Positions 52,786-59,651 of a stretch of DNA of 64,000 nucleotides are shown here, in pieces (the first letter of the stretch is position 1; every line of letters begins with the position of its first letter). The position numbers and the translations under genes are program-made. Location: positions 217,667-281,666 of the forward strand of contig JAITLQ010000015.1 of assembly GCA_031277795.1 (NCBI GenBank). The letters are read 5' to 3'. Source of the DNA: Arthrobacter sp. (GTDB lineage Bacteria; Actinomycetota; Actinomycetes; Actinomycetales; Micrococcaceae). The notes under the pieces are model-generated. The model was given only the letters and a program-made list of their open reading frames with translations, had not been told where the DNA came from and ran no database searches.

Positions 52786-52834
52786 ACGACGGCGGGCGGC
52801 CGGGTCCCAGCGGGACCCGGCCACCCGCCGTCGT
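52786..52834. terminator. 23-base hairpin with ACGGCGGGYGG core
   Basis: Arms 52786-52808 and 52812-52834 match at 22 of 23 positions directly after the third dehydrogenase. Confidence 0.75.
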
Positions 52835-52868
52835 TCCTTTTGATGGCGTTCGCATGTGAGCATGGGGC

Positions 52869-53459
52869 ATGCCCAACATGAGCAAGAAGCAGCGGCGACG
52901 CAAGGCGCTGGCGGACCTGAAGGACGCGGCGCGGACCCGGCAACCGGTGGCCATCAAGATCCGCGAGGGGCGCGGCTGGAATGAGGACGGGGTGGTCCTC
53001 GACGTGGGCAAGCGCTGGTTCCTGCTGGCCGTCATCCGCGACGGCGCGTATCCGGATGGCTTTCAGCTTCGCCGCACCAAGGACGTCAGGAAGGTTCGCG
53101 TCATGACGCAGTTCCTGCCCGCGCTGGTGGAAGACGAACGCTGGCCGCTCAGCTGGCCCGGCCCCGCACTCGACTTGAGGGACTCGCGAGCCTTCCTGCC
53201 CCAGCTGGACGGCGTCGCCACCGTGGTGTCCATTCGTGAGTTCGTTCGCAGGCCCAACTCGTTCTGGGTGGGACAGCTTCTCGGCGGCGGCCACAAGCGG
53301 TTCTGGCTGCGCACGCTCTCACCCGAATGCGTCTGGGACGACACCCACATCCGCCCCAAGTTCGACGACCTGACCCAAGTCGACCTTTTCGACGACTACT
53401 CGAACGCCCTCCTGCGGGTGGCCGGCCCGCCGGACACCTTCGGACACAACGATGACTGA
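52869..53459 (+). CDS. Hypothetical protein
   Basis: A 196-residue soluble protein. It begins with a basic helix (MSKKQRRRKALADLKDAART), then VAIKIREGRGWNEDGVVLDVGKRWFLLAVIRDG, a small beta-rich core. The C-terminal half has FWVGQLLGGGHKRFWLRTLSPECVWD and a DLTQVDLFDDYSNAL segment. I do not recognise a family. Synonymous sites are GC-rich like host genes. The start may also be the ATG at 52878. It is just outside the left edge of the defence island. Confidence 0.55.
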   Translation: MPNMSKKQRRRKALADLKDAARTRQPVAIKIREGRGWNEDGVVLDVGKRWFLLAVIRDGAYPDGFQLRRTKDVRKVRVMTQFLPALVEDERWPLSWPGPALDLRDSRAFLPQLDGVATVVSIREFVRRPNSFWVGQLLGGGHKRFWLRTLSPECVWDDTHIRPKFDDLTQVDLFDDYSNALLRVAGPPDTFGHNDD

Positions 53460-53555
53460 TCCACGGTTGGACGGCGCGATCCTGGTCTTTGAGCTCTTGG
53501 GACGGGCGACGTAGACGGGGCGGCGCGGGCCGCTGCACGGTTCCGCCCGCGGGCG

Positions 53556-53903
53556 GTGCTGGACGCCAGAGACTACCGGGACGTCTCCGAGCATGCCGAG
53601 CGCTACCGCGATCTGGTACTCGCGTGGTTGCCGCTCGTGGATCCGCTCTCACGGCCGGAGATTGCCTACTGGTACGCAGACAACTCGGTGGCCGACCTCG
53701 CGCATCTCGATGACCAGCACACGGCCGCGGCACTGCTAGTGGACTCCGTCAAGGCGTCCGTGATCAGGAGCGCTGAGCTCTTGGAGCGCCTAGACACCGT
53801 GGCCTACGGGCCGGATGCCGGCGTGAGCCGGGAGCGGGCAGGCGTGGCTCGGGCCAGCGCTGAAGAGCTGCGAGCAGTCGTGGCCCGCATCGACGACGTT
53901 TGA
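53556..53903 (+). CDS. Hypothetical helical protein
   Basis: A 115-residue, mostly helical protein (LDARDYRDVSEHAERYRDLV, AALLVDSVKASVIRSAELLERL, AGVARASAEELRAVVARI) with host-like codon use. The GTG at 53556 is the only plausible start, but it has no good ribosome site, so the 5' part may be missing. Family unknown. Its stop is followed 9 bases later by the left flanking repeat of the defence island. Confidence 0.45.
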   Translation: MLDARDYRDVSEHAERYRDLVLAWLPLVDPLSRPEIAYWYADNSVADLAHLDDQHTAAALLVDSVKASVIRSAELLERLDTVAYGPDAGVSRERAGVARASAEELRAVVARIDDV

Positions 53904-53912
53904 GCCGACGAC

Positions 53913-53954
53913 AAGGGCGGGGCGGAACCCTTTTCAAGGTTCCGCCCCGCCCTT
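53913..53954. terminator. 17-base perfect hairpin at left island edge
   Basis: Arms 53913-53929 and 53938-53954. A related but imperfect hairpin occupies the same position in the right-hand repeat (56847-56888). Confidence 0.7.
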
Positions 53955-54039
53955 CGCCCTACCTACCGGGCGCGCAAGCGATGACTCAGACGCGCCCCCC
54001 CGTGGCGCGTGATGACCTTCCGCGCCAGGTTCTTGCCGA
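53913..54039. repeat. Left direct repeat: degenerate copy of flavin-reductase 3' end and terminator
   Basis: About 125 bases match the region 56847-56966 in the same order and orientation: hairpin, then a 26-base block identical between copies (53972-53997 and 56900-56925), then the complement of the last ~17 codons of the flavin reductase gene. The left copy has an extra C in a run of seven (53995-54001) that breaks the frame, plus point changes, so it is a decayed fragment. Looks like one half of an integration-site pair. Confidence 0.75.
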
Positions 54040-54441
54040 GAGCAGCTCGGCTCAGTGCGAGTTGTCCGTTTTCCATACCCTTCATCTACGAGGGGTTCCC
54101 TCCCTGCATGAGGCATCGTCAGGGGCGCGAGCGACCGCCCCTGACGATGCGAATCATTGAATTCCCGACGGTACCGCGTGCGCCTGCTTGGCCAGAAGGC
54201 AGAGCCCCAACGTCGGCTGACCAGCGCGGACCGCCAATACGCCTGAACTTTACTGTTTTTCGCACTAGAAGCGCTCGTGCGCGGCGACACGACTGAAGGC
54301 CCCATGAGTTGTATTCAATAGATGGTGGGATCCGCGACTTCCTTATAGAAGTTGGAACCGTTAGCCATAGCGACCTCAATCAGCCGATTGAGCGCCTGTC
54401 AGCATGGTCGTGAGCATGACATTAATTGCACGCCATCTGGG
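54040..54441. other. Gene-free stretch at left end of island
   Basis: No convincing gene. A perfect 14-base hairpin (54113-54126 with 54137-54150) is the only strong structure and may end transcription coming leftward from the ariB-like gene. Base composition becomes clearly more A/T-rich from about 54150. Confidence 0.5.
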
Positions 54442-55281
54442 CTACTTGACTCGCGAAGCGCCAGCGGAGATCCACGCTGCGAGTCGCCGAAAAAGTCCCT
54501 CTTCTTTGAACGAGCCCTCAAGTTGCAATGCACTTCTGAGGGCTCCCTCCACGGCCTCTCGCGTGCGCAGACCCGATTGATTCTTTATGGCGTTCCCGAA
54601 AGCGCAGAGCAATAAATCAGCAATGTCGTGACCATAAGCGAAATCACGAACGTCAGAGCTAGCATGTCGAGGGTAGTGCTTGCTAGCCGCTCCAACGCGA
54701 GAATCAACTACAAGCGTCACGTCAAACGTTGTGAGGGTGTTGTTTCGGCCCTTGAATGCAGCGTCGAATTTCGGATCTGGAAGATGTTCATTTTGTGCAC
54801 GCACAGCGAATATTTCACGGAGAGGGTGCTTTAGGTCGTCGATTAGTTTCGCACCGGGTGGAAGCCGTTCGCCAAAGCTCAGTTGGTTAGCAAGATCGAG
54901 GACATCGGCGACAAGTGCATAGCTTTCCATCGCAGGGTAATCTGTCCAGAACAGAGTGGAGTACTGGTGGTCGGCTACATTGTGTCCGCCGTCACGATCT
55001 GCGATGCACACGAGGTCGACTCCGTTTGATGCCGCTTCTTTCGCTACGTATATAGCGCGGGCTCGGTTGCCGTCATTTAGGCCCTCGGCCTCTAACGTTC
55101 TACCACTGATCTTGAGATTGGTGGCCGGAGTAATCACGACCTTGTCACCGTTTTCCACGTTGCGGGACCAAACTCGCATGAAACGAGCGTCCGTCGGCCC
55201 TTCGGTAACCACATGCCGTCTAGAAGTTAGCCTGGCTTCCAGCAACAGCTCAGCCACGGTTTGTGTAGCGCGGTCTGTCAT
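54442..55281 (-). CDS. TOPRIM/DUF4435-like protein, candidate PARIS effector AriB
   Basis: A 279-residue protein has a TOPRIM pattern: VVTEGPTDARF with Glu27 and Asp31, and LVCIADRDGG with Asp95 and Asp97. A DUF4435-like middle (YPAMESYAL, about 114-122) and helical C-terminus follow. In PARIS systems AriB is such a TOPRIM nuclease, held by AriA and released on phage sensing. The ATG overlaps the ATPase stop in ATGA, so the pair is translationally coupled in the usual ariA-ariB order. Codon use (frequent A/T third positions) differs from neighbours, suggesting acquisition. An overcoming-lysogenization (OLD)-like or other ATPase-nuclease defence pair is the alternative. Confidence 0.68.
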   Translation of the reverse strand: MTDRATQTVAELLLEARLTSRRHVVTEGPTDARFMRVWSRNVENGDKVVITPATNLKISGRTLEAEGLNDGNRARAIYVAKEAASNGVDLVCIADRDGGHNVADHQYSTLFWTDYPAMESYALVADVLDLANQLSFGERLPPGAKLIDDLKHPLREIFAVRAQNEHLPDPKFDAAFKGRNNTLTTFDVTLVVDSRVGAASKHYPRHASSDVRDFAYGHDIADLLLCAFGNAIKNQSGLRTREAVEGALRSALQLEGSFKEEGLFRRLAAWISAGASRVK

Positions 55282-56552
55282 AGCGCTTCAACAGGAGAGA
55301 CGATGTCGGCGCTCTCGACGGCACCCATCACCTGAACCGAATGAGATGCGACAATAAATTGAATGCTGGCAGACGCGGTGCATCGGAGAAGTTCTGGAAT
55401 GAGATCTCTCTGCCATTCAATCCCTAGCGACAACTCGGGTTCGTCGATGATGAGCAGTGGTTGCGTGACCGTGGCTAGGATCGCTCGCGACAGGAGAATG
55501 ATGAGGTGGCGTTCACCACTTGACAAACTGTCGGGATGCAAGGGATCGCCATTGCGTCCGACCAAGATAATTCCGCGGGAGGCGGTGAATTTCAACTCCT
55601 TGCGGTCCAAAAACTTGTTAACCCCCTTTACATAGGTATCGATAAGCTCGTACGCCGGCGCAAGCGAGTCTATTTGATCACCGAGACTGTCTAGGTAGGG
55701 CTTCAAGATTTGGTGAAGTACCGGAAGCTGCCGGTCGTTTGCGCGAGCCGCGTGGAGTTGAGTGCTAATATTCCGGAGCTGACGCATGGACAGAAGTTGG
55801 TACTGCTCTAGGGGGATACCATCCCCGAGCAGAAGCTCGATCTGATCCTCGAGCGCGCTCCTGGCTTCACTCGTTGTTAGTCGCGCTGTACCACTGAGTG
55901 TATTTTTCGTAAGCTGCTCGTAAATTCCCGTTTGCTCACTGTCGCGCGAAAGACTAACCAAGGCAGACTGCGTAAGCATCCTTTCGACAGCATCGAGTAG
56001 GCCGGTGACAGACCCTCGCCGGCGCTCGTTCTGCCGATGCGCACGATCGGCCTGCGTTGCTTGAGGGGATTCGTCAAACTCTGAGGCCAGCCTGTCGTCA
56101 CCAATGAATACTGCGCCGGGAGAGAGGTCTGCAACAAGCTTGATATAGGCGGTGAAATTCTCGCGTTCTGAGAGTGCGCGGCGGTAAAGTCTCCCGGCGA
56201 AGTCGGCGCTATTAACGTCAATGTCGATTTGTTCCTGCATGGGCGAGAAGGCGGATGCCTTGAACGATCCGATTATGTCATTTTCGCGAGTAATGGAAAT
56301 TGTGCCTCCTGACACAAATTTCACGGTTAGCTCGGCGAATGGTATTTCGATCAGAGTTTGCAGCGCATCTGTTGATGCGGAAAGCGCGGCGTTGATAGCA
56401 CGCAGGAGATTTGTCTTGCCGCGGCCATTCGGGGCATAAATCAGCCTCATTCTTCCATCTTCAGGTTCGCTCGAGAACGCTATCTCGTACGTGAATTCCC
56501 CGAGTACGCGCTTGGCCTTGATGCTGTGAATTCCGCTTGGTGTCTCGTCCAA
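55278..56552 (-). CDS. AAA/ABC-type ATPase, candidate PARIS sensor AriA
   Basis: A 424-residue SMC/OLD-like ATPase: Walker A APNGRGKT (40-47), a middle helical region (about 100-330), signature LSSGE (343-347), Walker B LLIIDEPELS with Asp370/Glu371, and a switch histidine in ASHS (402-405). There is no C-terminal nuclease domain, unlike OLD or GajA; that part is supplied by the overlapping TOPRIM gene. The start is TTG at 56552, preceded by AGGGA at a proper distance; no better in-frame start exists. In PARIS, AriA assembles with AriB and senses phage anti-restriction proteins; that role here is inference from architecture. Confidence 0.72.
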   Translation of the reverse strand: MDETPSGIHSIKAKRVLGEFTYEIAFSSEPEDGRMRLIYAPNGRGKTNLLRAINAALSASTDALQTLIEIPFAELTVKFVSGGTISITRENDIIGSFKASAFSPMQEQIDIDVNSADFAGRLYRRALSERENFTAYIKLVADLSPGAVFIGDDRLASEFDESPQATQADRAHRQNERRRGSVTGLLDAVERMLTQSALVSLSRDSEQTGIYEQLTKNTLSGTARLTTSEARSALEDQIELLLGDGIPLEQYQLLSMRQLRNISTQLHAARANDRQLPVLHQILKPYLDSLGDQIDSLAPAYELIDTYVKGVNKFLDRKELKFTASRGIILVGRNGDPLHPDSLSSGERHLIILLSRAILATVTQPLLIIDEPELSLGIEWQRDLIPELLRCTASASIQFIVASHSVQVMGAVESADIVSPVEAL

Positions 56553-56846
56553 TTGAGTTCCCTATGTCCATCGCGGCTCAAGTTCGCCGCACGTCGAGTT
56601 TCCGGATGCCTCACTAACCTAGTGGGTTGGGCGCAGATTGTGTGCGAGAACGCCTCGCGCACATGCTGTGCCTCGCGTAGTCACCGACGAAGCCTTCGGT
56701 GCTGGAAAGTCAGCTCGCTGGCGGAAACATCCCTGCAGGCTCCGTCGCGTCGGTGCTCTTCCTGTATACCGTTTGCTGCACCGGTGAGGCGAACACTTCT
56801 CCTATGGCAGCGCTTAGTTGGCGCTGGGTGTGCGGATTCTGGGCAG
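56553..56846. other. Gene-free upstream region of the ATPase
   Basis: No gene is supported. It should carry the promoter of the two-gene module on the minus strand; no clear consensus box can be named. It may also hold decayed sequence from the integration event. Confidence 0.4.
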
Positions 56847-56966
56847 AAGGGCGGGGAGGAACCCCCATTAGGCTCCGCCCCGCCCCTTACATACGGTGTG
56901 CGCAAGCGATGACTCAGACGCGCCCGCCGTGGCGCGCGATGACCTCGCGGGCCAGGTTCTTGCCGA
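56847..56966. repeat. Right direct repeat: genuine flavin-reductase 3' end and terminator
   Basis: The partner of the repeat at 53913-54039. It contains an imperfect hairpin (56847-56863 with 56871-56888), the identical 26-base block (56900-56925) and the intact last codons of the flavin reductase gene, whose stop is at 56914-56916. Recombination between the blocks would remove about 2.9 kb. Confidence 0.75.
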
Positions 56967-58062
56967 ACGCCGTGTGGGCGGCCAGCGCGTCCTGCGCGGC
57001 GGCGGAGTCGCCGGCGGCCAGGGCAGCGGCCAGGTCCACCACGTGTGCGGTCTCCATCTGGCGGGCCCACTCCTCGGCCGTGAGCGCCTGGCGCCACACC
57101 GTGCCGATGCCCAGGCGGCGGAAGGCATCCACCAGTGCGGCGGAGCCGGCCACAGAGACGAGGCGATCGTGGAAGGCCACGTTCAGCGCCAGGAAGGACT
57201 CCAGCTCGGCGGCGTCGCCGGCGCGCAGCGCGGCCAGCTCGCCGGCCAGACGCCCCAGCTCAGCCACGTCCTCGGCGGATACACGATCCAGGTGCGAGAA
57301 GATCACGCCCGACTCGATGGTCGCGCGGCCGTCGTACGCGGCGTCGGTCGTCTCGGCCGTGATCGGCGTGGGCTCCAGCAGCCCCTCGTCGTTGCGGAAC
57401 ACGAGCCCCTCGGAGGTTAGCTTCACCAACGCGTTCTGCACCTGCTCCGGCTCGGAACGGATGGCCTCGCCGATGGCGACCGGGTCGAGCACGGCGCCCA
57501 GCGGCGTCTTGCGGCGCAGGACCCACTCGCGCACGCCGTCGTACGCCTTGACCTCCAGCACGCGCTCCAGGCGGCCCATCGTGCCGCGGTAGTAGGCCAG
57601 CGGCTGCTTGTCTGCGGCCCCGGCCTCCTCGACCACGCCGAGGAACACCGTGTGCGTGCCGCCCGTCGCGGTCTCGCCGATGCGGCACTCAACCGTCGCC
57701 AGCGCGCCGTCGAGCAGCGGCAGGCCGTGCTCGGACATCGTGTAGCCGATGCCGGCGAACTTGTCCGAGCCCTTGCGCCCAAAGTGCATGGCCAGACCGG
57801 CCTGATCCTCGGCCAGGATGTTGATGGCAAAGCGCCCGGCGGCCACGACCTGATCGTGCGTGGACGAGGAGCGGTTCAGGCACGCGAGCATCATCGGCGG
57901 CTCCATGGAGAGCGAGGAGACGGCCGAGGCGGTGGTGCCGAACGGCTCACCGTCCACCACGGTGGTGATGACCGTGACGCCGGAAGCGAAGTGGCCCACC
58001 ACATTGCGGAAGACCATGGGGTCAACGAGGGGCTCATCCGTGTTGAGGGTCTGCGTAGTCAT
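56914..58062 (-). CDS. Flavin reductase fused to winged-helix and FCD-like domains
   Basis: A 382-residue fusion. Residues about 14-165 form a flavin reductase domain (VFRNVVGHFASGVTVITT, TTASAVSSLSMEPPMMLACLN and the FGRKGSDKFAG loop), which would supply FADH2 or FMNH2 to the HpaB-type monooxygenase two genes upstream. Residues about 185-235 resemble a winged helix, and 255-378 an FCD ligand-sensing helical bundle as in GntR regulators (AELESFLALNVAFHDRLVSVAGSAALVDAFRR). Typical HpaC-type reductases stop near 170 residues. AGGAGG precedes the ATG. The extra half may sense the aromatic substrate and tune reductase activity, as ligand-stimulated reductases do; this is inference. Confidence 0.8.
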   Translation of the reverse strand: MTTQTLNTDEPLVDPMVFRNVVGHFASGVTVITTVVDGEPFGTTASAVSSLSMEPPMMLACLNRSSSTHDQVVAAGRFAINILAEDQAGLAMHFGRKGSDKFAGIGYTMSEHGLPLLDGALATVECRIGETATGGTHTVFLGVVEEAGAADKQPLAYYRGTMGRLERVLEVKAYDGVREWVLRRKTPLGAVLDPVAIGEAIRSEPEQVQNALVKLTSEGLVFRNDEGLLEPTPITAETTDAAYDGRATIESGVIFSHLDRVSAEDVAELGRLAGELAALRAGDAAELESFLALNVAFHDRLVSVAGSAALVDAFRRLGIGTVWRQALTAEEWARQMETAHVVDLAAALAAGDSAAAQDALAAHTAFGKNLAREVIARHGGRV

Positions 58063-58113
58063 GGTGTCCTCCTAGTGGGACAGGGGGCCGGAACGGCCCG
58101 GGGTAGGTGGGAG

Positions 58114-59646
58114 TCAGGCGTTGGCCGGGGCCAGCGCGGCAAAGAGTTCGGTGAGGGAGGCGGCGCTGGGCAGCGCCAGCAGCGCGTCCAGGGCCGCCCG
58201 GGCGGAGGCGGGGGAGTGCCCGCCGAGCTCCGCGTTGGCGAGGAACTTGGCGTGGACGGCCTCGGCCGCGAGCGGGGAGTGATGGCGATCGCCGAGCGGC
58301 GCGTCGACGCGCTCGCGCAGCACGCGCCCGTCGGTGAGCGTGAGCTCGACCTCGGCGGTCAGGTACTCGTCCGGCGCCAGCGAGGGGTCGATCCGCACGC
58401 GGCGAGCCAGTTCACCCACCTCGCCCTCCGCGGCCCCCAACAGGGTCCGCGGCAGCAAGGTGCCGGTCAGCAGCGCGGCCGCCGTGGTGAAGGGGATGGA
58501 GAACGCGGCGGCGACCTCCGGCCAGTCGCCGGGCGCCCACGGGGTGCCGACAAAGCCGGCGGCGGTCCGCGGGGTCACGTGCACGACGACGTCCCTCACC
58601 TGGGCGGCCAGCTCACCCAGGGTGGGGGCCGGGACGGGCGCCCCGTCCGTCGCGCCGCCCGCCGCCCCGCCCGCCGCGCCGCCCGCGGGTGCCGGGGCAC
58701 CCGGGCCGGGCACGCCGTCGTCGGGCTGTGAGGCCCCGGCCGCCAGCAGCAGCGCGCCGTGCAGGCGCGCCGCCGCCTCGAGGCTCGGGTGGCTGGCGCG
58801 GCACGAGCTCCACGGCTTGATCACGCGATCGGCGCAGTAGACCTCGCCCAGCGAAGCGAGCATGAGTTCGGGGGTGGCACCGGGGCAGAAGCGGTCGAGG
58901 AAGCCGAAGCGCCCGGCCAGCGGGTCCGGCTCGCCGGCCCAGCCGGCCCGCGCCAGCTCCACGGCGGTCACCGCGGACTCCGCGGCGAAGGCCATGGGCA
59001 GGCGGAAGGTCGGGGCGTCGGCGAAGATTGGGGCGACCGAACCGCCGGCGCGCTGCACCGCCACGCCCCACGCCGCCACGAGGTCAGCGGGGGAGAGGCC
59101 GGCCAGGCGGGCGGCCACCGCGGCGGACCCCACCACGTTGACCGTGCCCGTGTTGTCCTGGCCCGAGTAGACGTCGAAGCCGGAGCCCACCGCAAGGCGG
59201 GCCGCGACGTCGTCGCCCAGCGCGAGCGCCTCGAGCACCTGCGTGCCCGTGGCACCGTGGCGCTGGCCCTCGGCCAGGGCCACGGGCACGGAGGTCCCGC
59301 TCAGGTGAGCCGCGACCTCCTCGCCGCCGGGCCCCTCCGCGCTGACGGGCTCGAAGTCGAACGCCCGCGTGAGGGCGGCATTGGTCAGGGCGGCGCCGCG
59401 CACCGAGAGGGTGCGATGGGTGCCGATGACCGTGGCGGTGCCGTGGCCCCAGGAGGCGGCCGTCTCCACGAGCTCCGAGAGCCCGGGCGCGAGGTGCCCG
59501 GCGAGGGCGCAACCCACGGAGTCGATGACCCGCAGGTGGGCGCGCTCGAGGGCCTCGGCCGGCACGATGCCGGCGGGGGTGCCCACCGCGTGCCGGGCGA
59601 GGGCCTGGGTCAGAACGTCCCGCGCCGTGAGCGTGGCCGCCTCCAT
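58114..59646 (-). CDS. MmgE/PrpD family protein
   Basis: A 510-residue protein of the 2-methylcitrate dehydratase/cis-aconitate decarboxylase fold. Family features include RVIDSVGCALAG (about 39-50), ALTNAALTRAFDFEP, SGFDVYSGQDNTG, CFxG-like GFLDRFCPGATPELM, and WSSCRASHPSLEAA where the conserved lysine-rich active-site loop sits (VIKPWSSC). A Gly/Ala/Pro-rich insert interrupts the second domain (about 310-345). It lies 5 bases after the HpaB-type gene and before the flavin reductase, so it belongs to a three-gene operon. A dehydratase or decarboxylase step on a pathway acid is likely; the substrate is unknown. Confidence 0.8.
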   Translation of the reverse strand: MEAATLTARDVLTQALARHAVGTPAGIVPAEALERAHLRVIDSVGCALAGHLAPGLSELVETAASWGHGTATVIGTHRTLSVRGAALTNAALTRAFDFEPVSAEGPGGEEVAAHLSGTSVPVALAEGQRHGATGTQVLEALALGDDVAARLAVGSGFDVYSGQDNTGTVNVVGSAAVAARLAGLSPADLVAAWGVAVQRAGGSVAPIFADAPTFRLPMAFAAESAVTAVELARAGWAGEPDPLAGRFGFLDRFCPGATPELMLASLGEVYCADRVIKPWSSCRASHPSLEAAARLHGALLLAAGASQPDDGVPGPGAPAPAGGAAGGAAGGATDGAPVPAPTLGELAAQVRDVVVHVTPRTAAGFVGTPWAPGDWPEVAAAFSIPFTTAAALLTGTLLPRTLLGAAEGEVGELARRVRIDPSLAPDEYLTAEVELTLTDGRVLRERVDAPLGDRHHSPLAAEAVHAKFLANAELGGHSPASARAALDALLALPSAASLTELFAALAPANA

Positions 59647-59651
59647 GGCGC

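Noticed and set aside
53972-53997. tRNA-type attachment site for the island
   Set aside because: The identical block lies in the 3' end of a protein gene; no tRNA cloverleaf can be drawn there or elsewhere in the window.
54009-54296. Possible 95-codon gene at the left end of the island
   Set aside because: It begins inside the repeat, has no ribosome site and a composition unlike protein, and is crossed by a perfect hairpin.
54442-56552. Gabija or single-chain OLD nuclease system
   Set aside because: The ATPase lacks a fused TOPRIM domain and there is no UvrD-like helicase; the split ATPase plus TOPRIM layout fits PARIS better.
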